DNA of 49,868 bases. Origin: Poronia punctata. Lineage: Eukaryota > Ascomycota > Sordariomycetes > Xylariales > Xylariaceae. The DNA lies in the NCBI GenBank assembly GCA_022579005.1, contig MU401702.1:1-49868 (forward strand), given 5' to 3'. The notes under the pieces are model-generated. The model did not search any database. It was not told where the DNA came from and saw nothing but the letters and a program-made list of their open reading frames with translations. Shown one piece after another: positions 10,547-23,171 of the stretch (position 1 is its first letter; the number at the start of each line of letters is the position of its first letter). The position numbers were made by a program, and so were the translations under genes.

Positions 10547-12146
10547 TTAGCGAATCTCGGGCTCTCTCATGAAATCGGGAATGGTCAAACCGCCATCACC
10601 CGGCGTGTATCTCTTCTTGGTATTCTGCTTTTTAATCAGAGTCTGGGCCTCGAAATGCATCAAGGCATCATCGTCCGTGTCGGCAAGACTCATGCGCTTG
10701 ACCTGGAGCTGGTAATCCTCTAGATCGCTGACCACATCCTCAATCGGGTTATTGTCCGCTGTATCGGCTCCTTCGTCTAGCGCATATACTTTGACGCCTC
10801 GGATGTGCGTGTCCTTGCCGTTCTGGTGGTTCTCCAGGATGATTACTCTGACGAAAAAGCAGCAGAGGGAATTGCCATCTGCTCCACCACCCGCGCCCGC
10901 AATCGGGACATCAATCCATCCTTTGGGCATCACAAGTTCCATGGTAGTAAAAGGGATGGTGAGGTTGGGGCCAGTGCCAGCGGTGATTTGGATCTTCGTA
11001 GGTGTGTAGCTTTCGTCCAGTTCGTAATCCAGAAATAGCCGCAGTGCCCTGATCTCAACACGTTTGATGAAGTGGATGTTCAGCCGATGCGGCTGAGGGC
11101 CATCGGACCTATAAAACTGCTTGTCAGTGATGATGCCATGGTACCCAAACAAGAAGGAGAAAAGAAAACGTACTGCCAATATTGATTGACATCATCGTCG
11201 CGCAGTTCCTTGACACCGCATCCGGGTTTGTAGCTACTGACGGTGAAGCTGGCGAGATTACTAATCTCCTTTAGACCAACAACAGTAGGGTCGAATGAAG
11301 GCTCATCTTCATCATCTTCCTCGTCCGCCTCCGCCTCCTCGGCATCTCCAACAACACTTGCTTCGGGATCCACCTCCTCCTCGTATATCTCAGTTTCGGC
11401 ATCAGCATCAGCGGCCGGGTCCCCGTTCATATCAGCGTTGTCCAAATCCTCGTCGACATCCTCATCTGCTTCCTCCTCAAATTCCTCTTCTGCCTCCTCG
11501 TCTGCTTCCTCATCGTCTCCCGCCGTGTTTGCACCAGCACCACGGAGGCTCCAGCGTCCAGACTCGGGCTCTATGAGAATGTCAGTAGATGCTTCGGAAG
11601 TTGGCACCGACGACGATGGCGAAGGTGTCTCGAGTATCACGACGCTCTCCTCTTCTTGGCGTCGGTCACTTATCCAGTTCATAACTGGTGGGAGAATGCG
11701 ATCGCCGCGCACAATGCGCCATCGCAAGCCCTGAGGAGGATCTGGCATCGTGCACCAAATTTCAAGGAGTAACGTAGAAGAATTGAGTAAGGGAAGATAT
11801 TGATGGCAGAAGACAAGTGCAGTGGCGGGAAGCTGCAATGAGTTGAGAGGAAGTACCGCCAGGTTGAGAATAGGGCTAAAAAGTATGACAATTAACCACA
11901 CTGACCTTCAGGCGCCCGGAAAACCCACCGAGCATCTGGCGTGACGCGCAGTCGACGGTTTAATCCTCTACCACTGTCTTCAGTCGCGGCTGTAGATGTG
12001 GGGCCATCACGGGGACGGCTCTCCTGCGCAGTCGCAGTAGGACGGCTTGATGATCGGAGTAACCGGCGACGATACTCGCTGCCTTGGTGTCGCTGGGCGG
12101 CATGACTGGTTGATGATTCGCCTTGTTCAAGGTCTCTATGGTCCAT
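10547..12146 (-). CDS. APC10: Anaphase-promoting complex subunit 10 (APC10/DOC1)
   Basis: Substrate-recognition co-factor of the APC/C ubiquitin ligase, which helps bind D-box degrons in the nucleus. Model: exons 12146-11906, 11741-11174 and 11108-10547; introns of 164 and 65 nt; 456 aa. The second intron is certain: it joins ...D-V-N-Q-Y-W-Q to S-D-G-P-Q-P-H, the most conserved stretch of the DOC domain, with a CACTGAC branch point. DOC-domain hallmarks are S-S-Y-K-P-G-C-G-V, L-R-D-D, Y-W-Q-S-D-G-P-Q-P-H and L-D-E-S-Y-T-P. The region before the domain is a long acidic Glu/Asp tract (codons around 11290-11530), longer than in animal APC10. The tail ends F-M-R-E-P-E-I-R, comparable to the Ile-Arg tail used to dock on APC3. 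The first exon is less sure; translation could start at the ATG at 11748 (in frame with exon 2). The gene is divergent from APE2. Confidence 0.9.
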
Positions 12147-13370
12147 AGCTTTTTAGATTTATACACAAATATTCAAGTCTAAATTAATCTGATGCACATC
12201 AACTGTCTAACGGTGGCCTGAAGACCAGGTTGATGAACCGTTTTACACCAGACAGACAATTGTTGGTTGTCTCTATTTATTACAGGAATCAAAATAGATT
12301 TCCTAATTGTGATTAGCAGGAGTGCACTGGAGTGATCGAAATCGGTTAATACCAAATAGCGGATTACACGATATCATTATACCGATGTTATTGCATTTCA
12401 TGCTTCTGTTAACAATTCAACCATTTAAGATTCTGACCGCGCCCTGAGTTCATTGTCAGTATGAGTTGTTGCAGTTTGTCAAGACTGTGAAGTCTCAACT
12501 GCCATTCAAATTCTCATAATAATCCTTTTCTTGTACACTCAGTTTCCATACATACTTTTCCCTTGCCCGCTTGTTTTTATCTCCTTATAGTGTTGTCCTA
12601 ATCACATCTGTACCTGCACATCACGCATGATTCATGAGCAGACTTGACAGACTCTCCTTTTATCCACATATCCAAAGCTTCTAAAACGCGCATTCCCAAA
12701 TTCAATATAAAAGAAATGCCAAAGAGTGCACAATGATCTTAATTGAATAGTAAATTAATATCTAAAAGGACAATTTATCTCAGAAACTTTCCCAGAAAAC
12801 CACCAAAGCGTCCTGACCACAAACTTTGTCCCTCAACCTCTGTCCTAGGGCGGACCCCCAGCTCTAATGGATTTAATTGGCCAGCTGCCGCGATTGGCAG
12901 TTGCCCTCTTTGGAGGTTGCAGCCCGCCGATGGCCTACCAGATGATGAGGGGCAAGTTGAGCTCGAGCTATTACCACACTGTGACACAGTCTATAACCGC
13001 CATAACCCGAAGTTCCGACCTAAGCTGTCGCCCATCAAAGCAATATACCAGAAATTCTATATTGCCGACTCATTCTTGGCCAAGTCCCAGTGGCGACGGT
13101 TACACTCGGACCCGACCATCTACGTTCTGCCGCTTTTTCTTGACTGCCGATACTTGGGGTACCCGTACATGTAGCTCGAGCTCGACACCTGCCGATTCAA
13201 GCCATCTGATCTTAGCACGAAGCTCTCGAGCCCCAATACCCCACCATCACCACGGACGCCAATCCAAACCACGCGGGGCAGTTCTGCCAAAGATTTCAAT
13301 TCCTCCTTTGTCAAGATCGTTTTCTTCCACTACTCGAGTCTCTTGTTCCGCTATTATCCCTTCATCCATC
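12147..13370. other. Divergent intergenic region, APC10 / APE2
   Basis: Shared 5' region of two genes transcribed away from each other. From 12867 onward the frame leading into the APE2 start is open without a stop (see the finding on the APE2 N-terminus). Confidence 0.5.
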
Positions 13371-16271
13371 ATGGCAGACCGCGATATCCTCCCCGCTACC
13401 GTCAAACCTTCCCACTATGACCTCACTATCTCGTCGATGAACTTTGACGATTGGTCATATCAAGGAGAAGTATCGTGAGTAGCTTGCCCTCGACCACCAT
13501 GGCCTCCGAGTAATATCTAACCGGAATACAAGGATTCATGTCACTGTCGCTGAGCCTGTCAAGGAGGTCGTACTCAATGCGCTCGAGTTGACTCTCGAAA
13601 AGGCCGAATTCACTCTTCAACGCACTCAAGACACCAAGATTTTACAGACGGCAAATTTCAGCTATGACGGGAAGAAACAACGCGCGACCCTCCTGTTCAC
13701 CGAGGAGATTCCCGCTTCCCAGAAAGCCGTCCTGAAAATAACTTTCAAGGGTATCATCAACAATGACATGGCCGGTTTCTACAGGAGCAAGTACAAGCCC
13801 GTAGTCCCTGCAGCCGCTTCGGTACCCAAGGACGACACCTTCCACTACATGTTCTCCACTCAGTTCGAATCATGCGATGCTCGAAGGGCCTTCCCTTGCT
13901 TCGATGAGCCACGACTAAAGGCTACATTCGACTTCCAGATCGAGACCCCCGATGATCAAGTGGCACTCTCCAACATGCCCGTCAAGGACGTTACGAAGAC
14001 TCGAGACGGATTTCAGCTGGTCTCGTTTGAGCGTACCCCGGTTATGAGCACCTACCTACTGGCCTGGGCTGTGGGCGACTTTGAATACCTCGAAGCCTTC
14101 ACTGATCGTAAATACAACGGAAAGCCGATCCCAGTTCGCGTATATACGACTCGGGGACTGAAAGAGCAAGGCCGTTGGGCACTGGAGCATGCGCCCAAGA
14201 CAATCGATCTCTTCTCGGAGAGCTTCGGCATCGATTATCCCCTTCCCAAGTCTGATCTCCTTGCAGTCCATGAATTCACCCACGGCGCCATGGAAAACTG
14301 GGGCTTAGTCACCTACCGTACCACTGCCGTCCTCTTCGACGAGAAGACGTCTGACGCTCGCTACAAGAACAGGGTTGCCTATGTTGTTGCTCACGAGCTG
14401 GCCCACCAATGGTTCGGTAACCTCGTAACCATGGATTGGTGGGATGAGCTGTGGCTGAATGAATCTTTCGCCACTTGGGCAGGCTGGTATGCTGTCAATG
14501 AGTTCCATCCCGACTGGCAAGTATGGACCCAGTTTGTCAACGAAGGCATGGAAACGGCCTTTAAACTCGATGGCATCCGTGCCTCACATCCTGTTCATGT
14601 TCCGGTCCAAGATGCCCTAGACGTCAACCAGATCTTCGATCATATCAGCTACCTGAAAGGATGCAGCGTCCTCCGTATGTTGGTCAACCACCTGGGAGAG
14701 AAGAAATTCCTCGAGGGCGTTGGCGTATATCTCAGGAAACACGCATATGGAAATGCTAAGACCGAATACCTCTGGCAAGCCTTGTCAGATGCCTCGGGTG
14801 CCAACATTAACGAACTGATGAGCAACTGGATCGAGAAGATCGGACATCCTGTAGTCACTATTGCCGAAGAACCCGGCCAGATATCGGTTAAGCAAAACCG
14901 ATACCTATCTACAGGAGACGTCAAGCCAGAAGAAGACGAGACGACTTGGTGGGTCCCGCTTGGTCTCCAGGGCAAAGTTGGCGAACAGGGTGTCCAGAGT
15001 CTGGCGCTGACAGAGAGACAAACGACCATTCGGGATGTCGACGACGATTTTTACAAGCTCAATAGCAATGCCACGGGATTTTTCCGCACCAACTATCCCC
15101 CTGCTCGTCTAGCAAAGCTTGGCACTCAACTCGATCGCTTGAGCAGCGAGGATAAGATATCAATCATTGGTTCGGCAGCAGACTTGGCTTTCTCTGGCTA
15201 TGGCTCTCCCGCATCGCTTCTCTCGTTCCTCCAAGGTTTCGGGCAAGAATCCAACTATCTTGTCTGGGCCCAAGTCCTCGACTCGCTAAGCACGCTGAAG
15301 GCTGTTTTCGGTCAAGATGACACCATCAAGAAAGGCCTTGAAGCCTTTTCTTTGAAACTTGTGGGAGATGCGGTAGAGAAAATCGGATGGGAATTCCCCG
15401 AGGGTGAAGATTACCTGACAGGGTTGCTTCGGAAGAGGCTGCTCCTGCATGCGACAGCTAATGGCCATGCTGCGTAAGTCAAGTCTTTTTTCTCATCTCT
15501 CTCGTATACCCACCGACCATGCCTGGGCCAGAAACACGGCTCAGGGGTTTCCGATAAATTATTCCCCCAACCACCTCCCATTTCAACTACAATTACCTCG
15601 AACGAGGACAACCAATCCAATGCTGCGTCCGTGCTAACTAACGGTGCTATTCTAGGGTAACGCAAAAGGCTCTTTCCGTCTTTGACGCGTGGTCTTCGCA
15701 GGGAACCCCTATCCACCCGAGTCTAAGGAGTGTTGCATACCGTGCGGCCATCAAGTCCAAGCCTGCCGAGGCCGTCAAGATTCTCAAGAAAGAGTGGTAC
15801 AACGGTTCCTCTATTGACGGCAAGGAGGTCTGCTTGGCTTCCCTCGGTCACACTAGGGACCCAGAAATCATCAAGAATGAGCTGTTGCCATTCCTCTTCA
15901 ACATTTCCCCGCCAGCCCCGGCTTCGGAATCCGTGCCCTCGGGAGATATGCACTCCCTAGCGAGCTCCTTAGCAGCCAACTCGGTCGCCCGCGACCTGCA
16001 ATGGGAGTTCGTCCAGGGCAACTGGGATCAGATAACGACAAAGATGGCTAACCCGGTGGTTCTGGATCGCTTTGTCAAGCTGACGCTCAACAAATTCATA
16101 GATGACAAGTATGTCACCGAGATAGAAAAGTTCTTCGAGAACAAGGACACCAGCAGCTTTGACCGCACCTTGGAGCAGGTAAAGGATGCCGTTCGGGGTC
16201 GTGCCGCTTACTATCAGCGAGGCTCCGGTCTCCTCAAGGAGTGGCTATCGACGAACGGTTACATTAACTAG
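13371..16271 (+). CDS. APE2: M1-family zinc aminopeptidase (Ape2/Aap1 type)
   Basis: Removes N-terminal residues from peptides; fungal homologues act in the cytosol and sometimes the periplasm. Model: exons 13371-13474, 13533-15473 and 15656-16271; introns of 58 and 182 nt; 886 aa, the usual length. The M1 signatures are exact: the exopeptidase motif G-A-M-E-N (14284-14298), the zinc site H-E-L-A-H (14392-14406) and the third ligand glutamate in L-W-L-N-E-S-F-A (codon 14461-14463), 18 residues after the second histidine. The C-terminal ERAP1-like helical domain follows and ends with W-L-S-T-N-G-Y-I-N. Start at the ATG giving M-A-D-R-D-I-L-P, the common fungal cytosolic start. An open, serine/arginine-rich frame continues upstream and might provide an alternative targeting extension. 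Neighbour APC10 is divergent. Confidence 0.95.
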
Positions 16272-17508
16272 TAATTCCATAAGTTTTGCTGGGTTGGTAG
16301 CAATGCAGTACCAAATAGGATAATTGAACCGATAGATCTGTTCAATCATGCTCTCTCCCTTCCCCCGATTATTTGTAATAAACCTAATATCGATATCCCA
16401 ACCACGAGGATCGTGCCATATCGTTGAGGTACCAAGTCGTTGTACACACTTAAAGTGCCAGCGACGTAATATATTATAACATAGCCGCCCACCTCAATCC
16501 ATGGCCATAAAGCAAAACGGTACTTTCGTCGCGGTCACCACAAATCGGAGTCCATGCCCGCCTAGTACTTTACCACCATGTCAAGAACGAGATTATAGAA
16601 AAACAACCGTACCTAACATTTACCTTTTTTCTAAGGACATACTAGTCAAAGAATCATTATACTAAAGTGTTCATGAAATCCCTTCCCTTTAAAAGTTTGG
16701 AAAAGATAGTTAGTCGTCCACCAGATCATGTGACAGTGATAAACCCACCCTGGTATTTGCCATCTCATAATGAGAAATACAAAATATCATCCCATATACA
16801 ACATTTAAAAGATTAATGAAGATCAAATATTGCTCCGTACTTACCCCCTTACTCGGCTGAATATTGTCCTCAGTCACTACACCAGGTTCAAGTAGGTAGG
16901 TATTAAGGCTCACAACACCGAAAAAAGCAACCTCTAGAGCCCACCGGTGAGGAAAGAACAACCAGCGGCACGCGGTCTTGAATATCCCTGTGAGCGATTG
17001 GGCTACACCTAGGACTTCTTGCCTACTGTTGATCACTCTTCTACAGACATTTGTCGAATATAGTAAAAATCGTAGCAAGACGAAAAAGTCTCAATTTCAT
17101 GATGATGCTCACTGATATTTTTGTCCCGACTACGCAGTCTTAGTCTCGTAAAACGCTAATCAGACTTATTGTACAAACAAACGAGATCCCTTCCCAATCC
17201 GAAATCAAGGGAACTGACGACGCCGGTTTGCATGCCTGCCCCCTTTTTTTGCTCCTAAAAGTCACCGTTGCCCGAGACAAAATAACATAGTTCGCATACG
17301 TCAGAACCTTCCGTGCCTACGCCTTTGTCTCCAGTCCTGCAATATGCAGTTGATCAGAAATTTAGTGTACAGTGTACAATGATATAGTGGGACCAAGGGG
17401 TAAAGCAGCCCGTAAAAATGACGGGTGCTATAGCCGCTGATAACCCTCATATCCCAGAAGGAAGCGCGTGTATGATGGTCTGCGAGCCCTCACGCGGCCA
17501 TGGATCCT
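16272..17508. other. Convergent intergenic region, APE2 / YAG7-like gene
   Basis: Includes both 3' flanks. A 122-codon minus-strand frame (16710-17078) has hydrophobic stretches (around F-G-V-V-S-L and I-F-I-N-L-L-N-V-V) but no recognisable family and no clear exons around it. I do not call it a gene. Confidence 0.4.
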
Positions 17509-19193
17509 CTAGGACTCCTCTTGGCGCGATCGACCCCGCGTAGCAGCGTCTCCACCGCGGCCACGGCCTCGACCACGTCCGCGTCCGCCACGACCCTCGT
17601 GGAATCCGCCGCGATGGCCCCGGTGGTCTCCCCGGCCTCGTCCTCTCCAGCTACCTTCCCGGTCGTGACCGCGAGGGCGGTTGCGCTGGACCTGGTGAAA
17701 GCCATCGTTAGCATCACCTGAAGCGGGCGCCTGCTGTTGTCCATCAGTGAGTAGGATGTTAGGTGGATGGGACATCGAGTTCAATTGGCCGTCTAGCTTC
17801 CGGGACCAAAGACTTACCTCGGGTTGAGTCTCTGGCTGTTCATCAGCCCAAGACTGAACATTGTTCGCGGCCGCCGGGGTTGCTGACAGGCCCGTCTCTG
17901 TTTCCGTGGGGTTACGGGGCACTTCCACCCAATCTTCCTGGGTGACTGAGTTGCTCAGGTTGTTGTTAGTATCCCACTCGCTCTCAGCTGCAGCGTTGGC
18001 AGCACTGTCAGCCACGCCAGCATTGGTCGGGAACGTCGATTGCGGCGTAATCTCATCGTGGCCATTTGTCATGGGCGCAGTAGAGCCGGCAGCGTCAATC
18101 TCAGTGAGGCCGGCATGAGCGACAGTAGGATCCGTGGCAACAGCATTGGTGGATTCCTCGGTCGCCTCGGTTGTCTCTGCGGTTTCGGTGGCGATAAAGG
18201 GGCTAACATAGGCAATGGCGGCGGCCTTGACTTGTTCGTCTACGAATTGTCAGCTCGTGGGTCTGGTTTCGAGAAGGTTCAGGCTTACATGTGGTCCGCA
18301 GCTCCTCGCCTGCTACGCTATGGGTAATATCAGAGGAGCCCTCGATGAGCTTCAGCATAGTGGAGACGGCATTCTCGTCACCAGAATATACATTGAGAAG
18401 AACACCTTCCAAGGCCATGTTCTCGTCGAGGCTGGCATCAGCCTCTTCCGATCGCCGGGCAGCGGCCAGGCGAAGGAACTGAGAAAGAACAAGCAGATTG
18501 TCATGTAGCGACTTTTTGGCATCGGCAGCTGACTTTTCAGAAAGCTGGGCAACGGCATCCGCCTTTTCTTTCTCGAATTTCTCTGTAAGCGTCTTCTCGA
18601 GAGCAGCCTTTTCGGCAGCTGAACGCTGACGATAGTCTTCGTCAATCTTCTTGTACTGGGCCAACTGCTCTTCGTACTGGGCCAGCTGAGATTCAAGCTG
18701 AGGTTTCTTCAGACGTTGAGCTCGCTGGTCGGGATTGATGATCTTGGCCTCTACAAGCTCATCGAGAGTCTTGCCCTTGTGCTGGTCGACGATGGAGTCG
18801 GTCTTGGAAGCGTTGGTCTTTGAAAGCAACGTTAGTTGAAAAGTCCCCATGGATGCAATGATGCTAGAATTCAATTAAGAGGGAGGGGGGCACGAGGTGG
18901 TAGCTCTACGAGGGCCGGACCTACAATTTTCTTGTTTACATTGCGAATATTCCTACAGCAATGGTTAGCCGGCGCGACGCATGGAGGTTCACAGGTGCAT
19001 ACTTCTGTATTTCTCGAATGTAAGGGCTTTCGGAACTATCGTCCGCACCCTCACCTCCAACAGTGGATGTGGCCTTCTCTACAGCGGGAGAAATGGGTGC
19101 TGGCGATTCGGTGCGTTCAGCCTTAGCCTTCTTCTTCTTGGCAGACTTGGACTCAGCCGGCGCCGGAGGGTTTTGGACTGCGACGGAGGGCAT
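17509..19193 (-). CDS. YAG7-like coiled-coil protein with C-terminal RGG box
   Basis: Five-exon model: 19193-19003, 18952-18925, 18817-18289, 18239-17818 and 17733-17509; introns of 50, 107, 49 and 84 nt (the last could be 87); 464 aa. All junctions close in frame. The N-terminus is Lys-rich (S-A-K-K-K-K-A-K-A). A conserved N-V-N-K-K-I-T-N-A-S-K-T-D block bridges the 28-nt exon. Next come D-E-L-V-E-A-K-I-I-N-P-D-Q-R and a strong coiled coil (roughly residues 115-190), then a helical segment, a long acidic/polar linker, and an Arg-Gly repeat tail (R-G-R-G-R-G) typical of RNA-binding proteins. The order matches the fungal YAG7 family, of unknown function and presumed RNA-associated. Family assignment rests on memory of the pattern. 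Another RGG protein with a coiled coil is the alternative. Confidence 0.75.
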
Positions 19194-22010
19194 TGTGTTG
19201 AGGTAGCTCGAAGCTGGTGATATCGTGATAGGAAGTTGCGTTGTCTTGAGTATGGACGGGGAGACGAGGTTTAAGAAGCTTGTTATACCGCTGTTGGGGG
19301 TGGTTAGCAAGACCGGTTGAAAGTTGGCGTTTGCTCGGTCTGCGTGTTCGCGTGACGAAAGCGATCAATGGTGGGGGGAAGTAAAGAGGAGTCCGAACCG
19401 GAAGCTTGAATACCTTGCTCAAGACTACAGATATAATTGGTATCCGTCACTAGGAGGGACAATCTACCAGTGTGATACAAATGTTTCTTAGGTTATGGTG
19501 ATTGTCAGTTGTGAATGATGAGGTGAGGAAAGGTGGTATGGTAGGGTAGAGCAGAGAGGATACGAATAGGTACGTGTTGGTAGGCAAGGTAATTCGACGA
19601 TGGGGAATCAATGCAAGTTTGTGGTTGTTTGTGAATGGGCCAAATAGGAAGTTTTTGGAAGGATCTCCTGCTAGGCATATCTTTGGGCGGTCCTACGTAC
19701 TGTAACCCACTGTAAGGGCCCAGGGATTACCCCCATTGACCAACAATCCCTAGCATCCTAGCACCCTAGCTAGGGCCTAGCGGCATCGTTTGTTATGATA
19801 CGTCACTAACATTTGGAGACATAAATTGGGGAAATGCTCAATACAACGAAAGGGTACAAAATGGAGTTGGGCCCAGAACTCTAAAGAATCGTAACGAATT
19901 GGCCGCTAACAATGGCTACTAAGTAATCCGCAATTGCCTTTACTGGGCCTGTACAATTCAAGTTGCAGCAAGCTCTTTGCGACATATATTTCATATTTTG
20001 TAGTATATACACGTACTCATCATGTAATCGGGGTTTGAAGGCATCGCCAGCCAAACCCAGCCTTGTTAGACGCCCGATGATATCCTATCGTCCCATTACT
20101 AAAGGGTAGATTGGGACCCGGTCGTGGCGAAGTGCGACGAGTCGCATGCCCCCAACTTCCTTCTGAATAGGTACTGCTTGACTCATGACAAATCCCCAAT
20201 TGAACAACCCCCATCATATGAGCAACCTCCTGGCCTATCAAATATGCTCTCAATCGTAGGCATGAGGCTTCCTTGTGTCATTGAAGCTATCAGTTGATAG
20301 GTGGCGACGAGATAAATGTTATTGCCACTATTGCCCGTAGACAGGTAACTGCCCCTCTCTAGCTATTACCCTGGTTGTCGTGAATAGCTGCTATAGATAG
20401 GCCACCGTGTAGAATCGCATCGCCCAAGCTGCTGTTCCGCGGGCCTGTCGGTGATACTAGCAACCTGAGCGGCTTCAACGATATGTTTGGTTTCTGTGGC
20501 ACGCGGCTTCGACCCCAGAACACTTCATCCTTTGAACTTGGCCAGTGTGTCCTTTATAACAGGTTAGAAAAAAGTAATGTAAGGAGAAACGCAGTCAGGT
20601 GTTATGTATAAGAACATACTGGTGTCACTTTTCGTATGCTCTTCGCGCTGATATTTCTATCTCCCGCTTGTTTCGAGTCAATGGCCGCCTCTTTAATCAG
20701 TCTGGTACATATTGTCAGAAACTAAACAGTCATCAGGACAAATCTGAATCGAAGGCTTTATCGCACGTTTGCATGAAAAGGACATAGTCAAGAAATATCT
20801 AATAAAGTTAGCGTAAAACCAGGAGACGCGTCAAGACGGGAGTCGCGACATGGACACAACTTAAGCACGCACCATGACATCGGCATTCTTGCTGACATTG
20901 CACTTCGAATGGGCCTTGACAATCTTCTTCACGGTCGCCCGCGGATACATCTTCTGTCCTGGCGCCATGGTTCCGGAATAAGATGTCTAAAGCGTCAAAC
21001 TCTCTCGAAACGGTTGACGAAGCGTTTGTTGACTTGGAGAAGCAATGGAGACGTCCCACCAGCCCCACCTCCTGCACCTAATCCAGGGACATTGTGTGTC
21101 ATTGGCTGCTAACAGATGGTCCAATCGGACATTTGAGTATTTGTGGGGTAAAAGCATACCATATCCCCATAAAAATTCCGGGCCACGATACGTTCTCTCC
21201 ACTCTTGACGCCGCCGAAAACCCCGTCTGAACCAAACGGACGAGCCAATTGTACAACCACGTGTAGACTAACCCAGAATTGCGCCTCTTATTCGGTAGCA
21301 CATCTCAAATTGAAGTCTCAAAGGATCGATCGAAAAGGGCGTGTTAACTCCAAGTCACTTTTGAGCTTTGAACATTGAATCCATTGAAGCTAACTAAAAG
21401 TCAGCCAAATAAATCCGCAACTTTACTGTTGATAGACATCTGGTAACATCCTGCCCAGTCGTGTTGTCGACAATTGAGAAGCTGCTGTTTGGAATTGTCC
21501 TAATTCACCTCACGAGACTCTACACGCTCTCCATATCATACCATAACAGTCTGAACCGAGAGCAGCAGACTGCCGACCAAGTAACGTTCTCGCCGGAGAC
21601 CATCCTCCGAACAAGAACCCCCTTGTTCCATTCTATGGTCATGCTATAGCTAGATATCCTCATCCGGGTACTATATCATGATATTATAACGCTGAGATAC
21701 GAACTGGAATCATGTACCCCAGGTTAATTTCGGCATGTTTGTGTCAACGATGTAACCTGCGGTAACCATCTCGACTTCGGCCGCTTTACAGTCCTTGGCG
21801 AATCCATGTCCAGCTAGGTAAGGCTGATTTGCCAAAACTCTTACTCGTATATTAATATACGTCCGAGCGGAGTGATATAACACATCGCAACTATCGCATA
21901 TATCACTACCGAGTGTGACTAAAGAGCAGCTGATCACCACTGATGAGCCCGGCGGCGGATAAAAGCTTCCCCCTCCGCAGAAACTGGCCAGCTCTAGAAC
22001 CATAAGCAGA
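19194..22010. other. Gene-free stretch of about 2.8 kb
   Basis: Begins with the 5' UTR and promoter of the YAG7-like gene (frame open to 19310 but with an unlikely leader). The rest has only short open frames below 110 codons without family features. A small cluster of C-C-C-T-A-G words occurs around 19740-19790. No gene is supported. Confidence 0.45.
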
Positions 22011-22017
22011 TATAAAA
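22011..22017 (+). promoter_or_regulatory. TATA box of the AA8 gene
   Basis: TATAAAA lies 93 nt upstream of the start codon, with a C-rich leader between them. Position and sequence fit a core promoter. Confidence 0.6.
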
Positions 22018-22103
22018 GGAGCTCTCACCCATATGCCGACTAACCTGCCCCCCGATTCCACAGCACCGGGATTTTCCCTTCATCCTTATTCCATCGTCGA
22101 GTC

Positions 22104-22828
22104 ATGGGTCTCCTACAATTCCTCGCCGCCTTCGCGGCTCTAACCGGAACAGCCATCTCAGCCCCAGCAACGCCATCAGCCCAATACTGCGACCCGGACA
22201 CGACCGTATGCTACTCAAGCAGCACGGTAGGAATCGCCGCCATCTCCTACAGACTAGCGATTCCGAACGTGACAGCAAGCCCCTTCGATATCCTTCTCCA
22301 GATCGTTGCGCCGAACACAGCGCAATGGGCAGGCATCGCTTTCGGAGGACATATGATCAACAACACGATTGCTATTGGGTGGGCTAATGGGAACACCTCT
22401 GTTGCGTCGTCGCGATGGGCACCGTAAGAACCACCTAAACCACCCAAACCACCCTAATTTTCTCTCTAAGATATGCCTAAAGCTGATAAACTTTCGCCTC
22501 TTCCAGTGCCCATGAAATCCCAGAACCATACGATGCAGCGGAATACACAGTTCTCAAAGGTTCCGTCACCAACGAAACACACTGGACCCTGACCGCGCTC
22601 TGCAAGGGATGCTCGTCCTGGGTTCATGACGGTGGCTCGGTGACGGAGCTGGACCCCAATTCCCCTTCTATCAATCTTGCCTGGGCAGCTTCGCCGTACC
22701 CTGTCGGTGACCCAGCTGATAATTACACCATGCTTGGAATTCATTCTGAACATGGGACTTTCAGTCTTGATCTTGCGGCGGCCAAGTCGGATACCTTCGA
22801 TAGCTATGTGGAGGCTTTGTCGCCTTAA
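22104..22828 (+). CDS. Secreted stand-alone AA8 (CDH-type cytochrome b) domain protein
   Basis: Exons 22104-22423 and 22507-22828 (83-nt intron, GTAAGA/TTCCAG) give 213 aa. The N-terminus is a signal peptide cleaved near residue 19-20 (A-I-S-A). The rest is one domain like the haem domain of cellobiose dehydrogenase (iron reductase, CAZy AA8). It includes W-A-G-I-A-F-G-G-H-M-I-N-N with the expected axial Met84, and I-H-S-E-H-G-T-F with the expected axial His189. Cysteine pairs are Cys29/Cys36 and the C-K-G-C-S-S-W motif at 139-142. No flavin domain, linker or cellulose-binding module follows. The likely role is extracellular electron transfer, for example to lytic polysaccharide monooxygenases or iron. 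Ligand assignment is by family analogy. Several N-glycosylation sites are present. Confidence 0.85.
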
Positions 22829-23171
22829 GCCAACCGGCTAACCCACTCTATGTTGGAGCTCCCCTTTCTGTATGACATAGATGTTAGGATCAGTTGCAAT
22901 CATTGTTCAATATAAATATCGCAAGATTATATCTTTTGGTTCCATATTGCGACCTATAATCCCCATCGCTGCCATGGTGCGAGCTCTGATATGCCACTTA
23001 TTGGTTATACTCCGCCCTCAATACTTCGATATCGGGATGCGTCTCATTTGGCCGGGTCACACACTCACCTACTAAAATGAACGTAGCATCAGCAAAGCGC
23101 AAGGAGATATCAAGCGCATAAAAAAAATTATAGACCTTTCTTTGTGTTAAAGCAACAAAAGATCAAAAAGA
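22829..23171. other. Intergenic, AA8 gene to tRNA
   Basis: 3' flank of the AA8 gene followed by an A-rich stretch (23118-23170). On the minus strand that stretch reads as T runs just after the tRNA, where an RNA polymerase III terminator is expected. Confidence 0.45.

Noticed and set aside
11243..11734. 163-codon plus-strand serine-rich frame
   Set aside because: It is the antisense of the APC10 acidic tract: GAG/GAC repeats read backwards as serine codons.
16710..17078. 122-codon minus-strand frame with hydrophobic stretches
   Set aside because: No recognisable domain, weak coding character and no promoter or splice signals around it.
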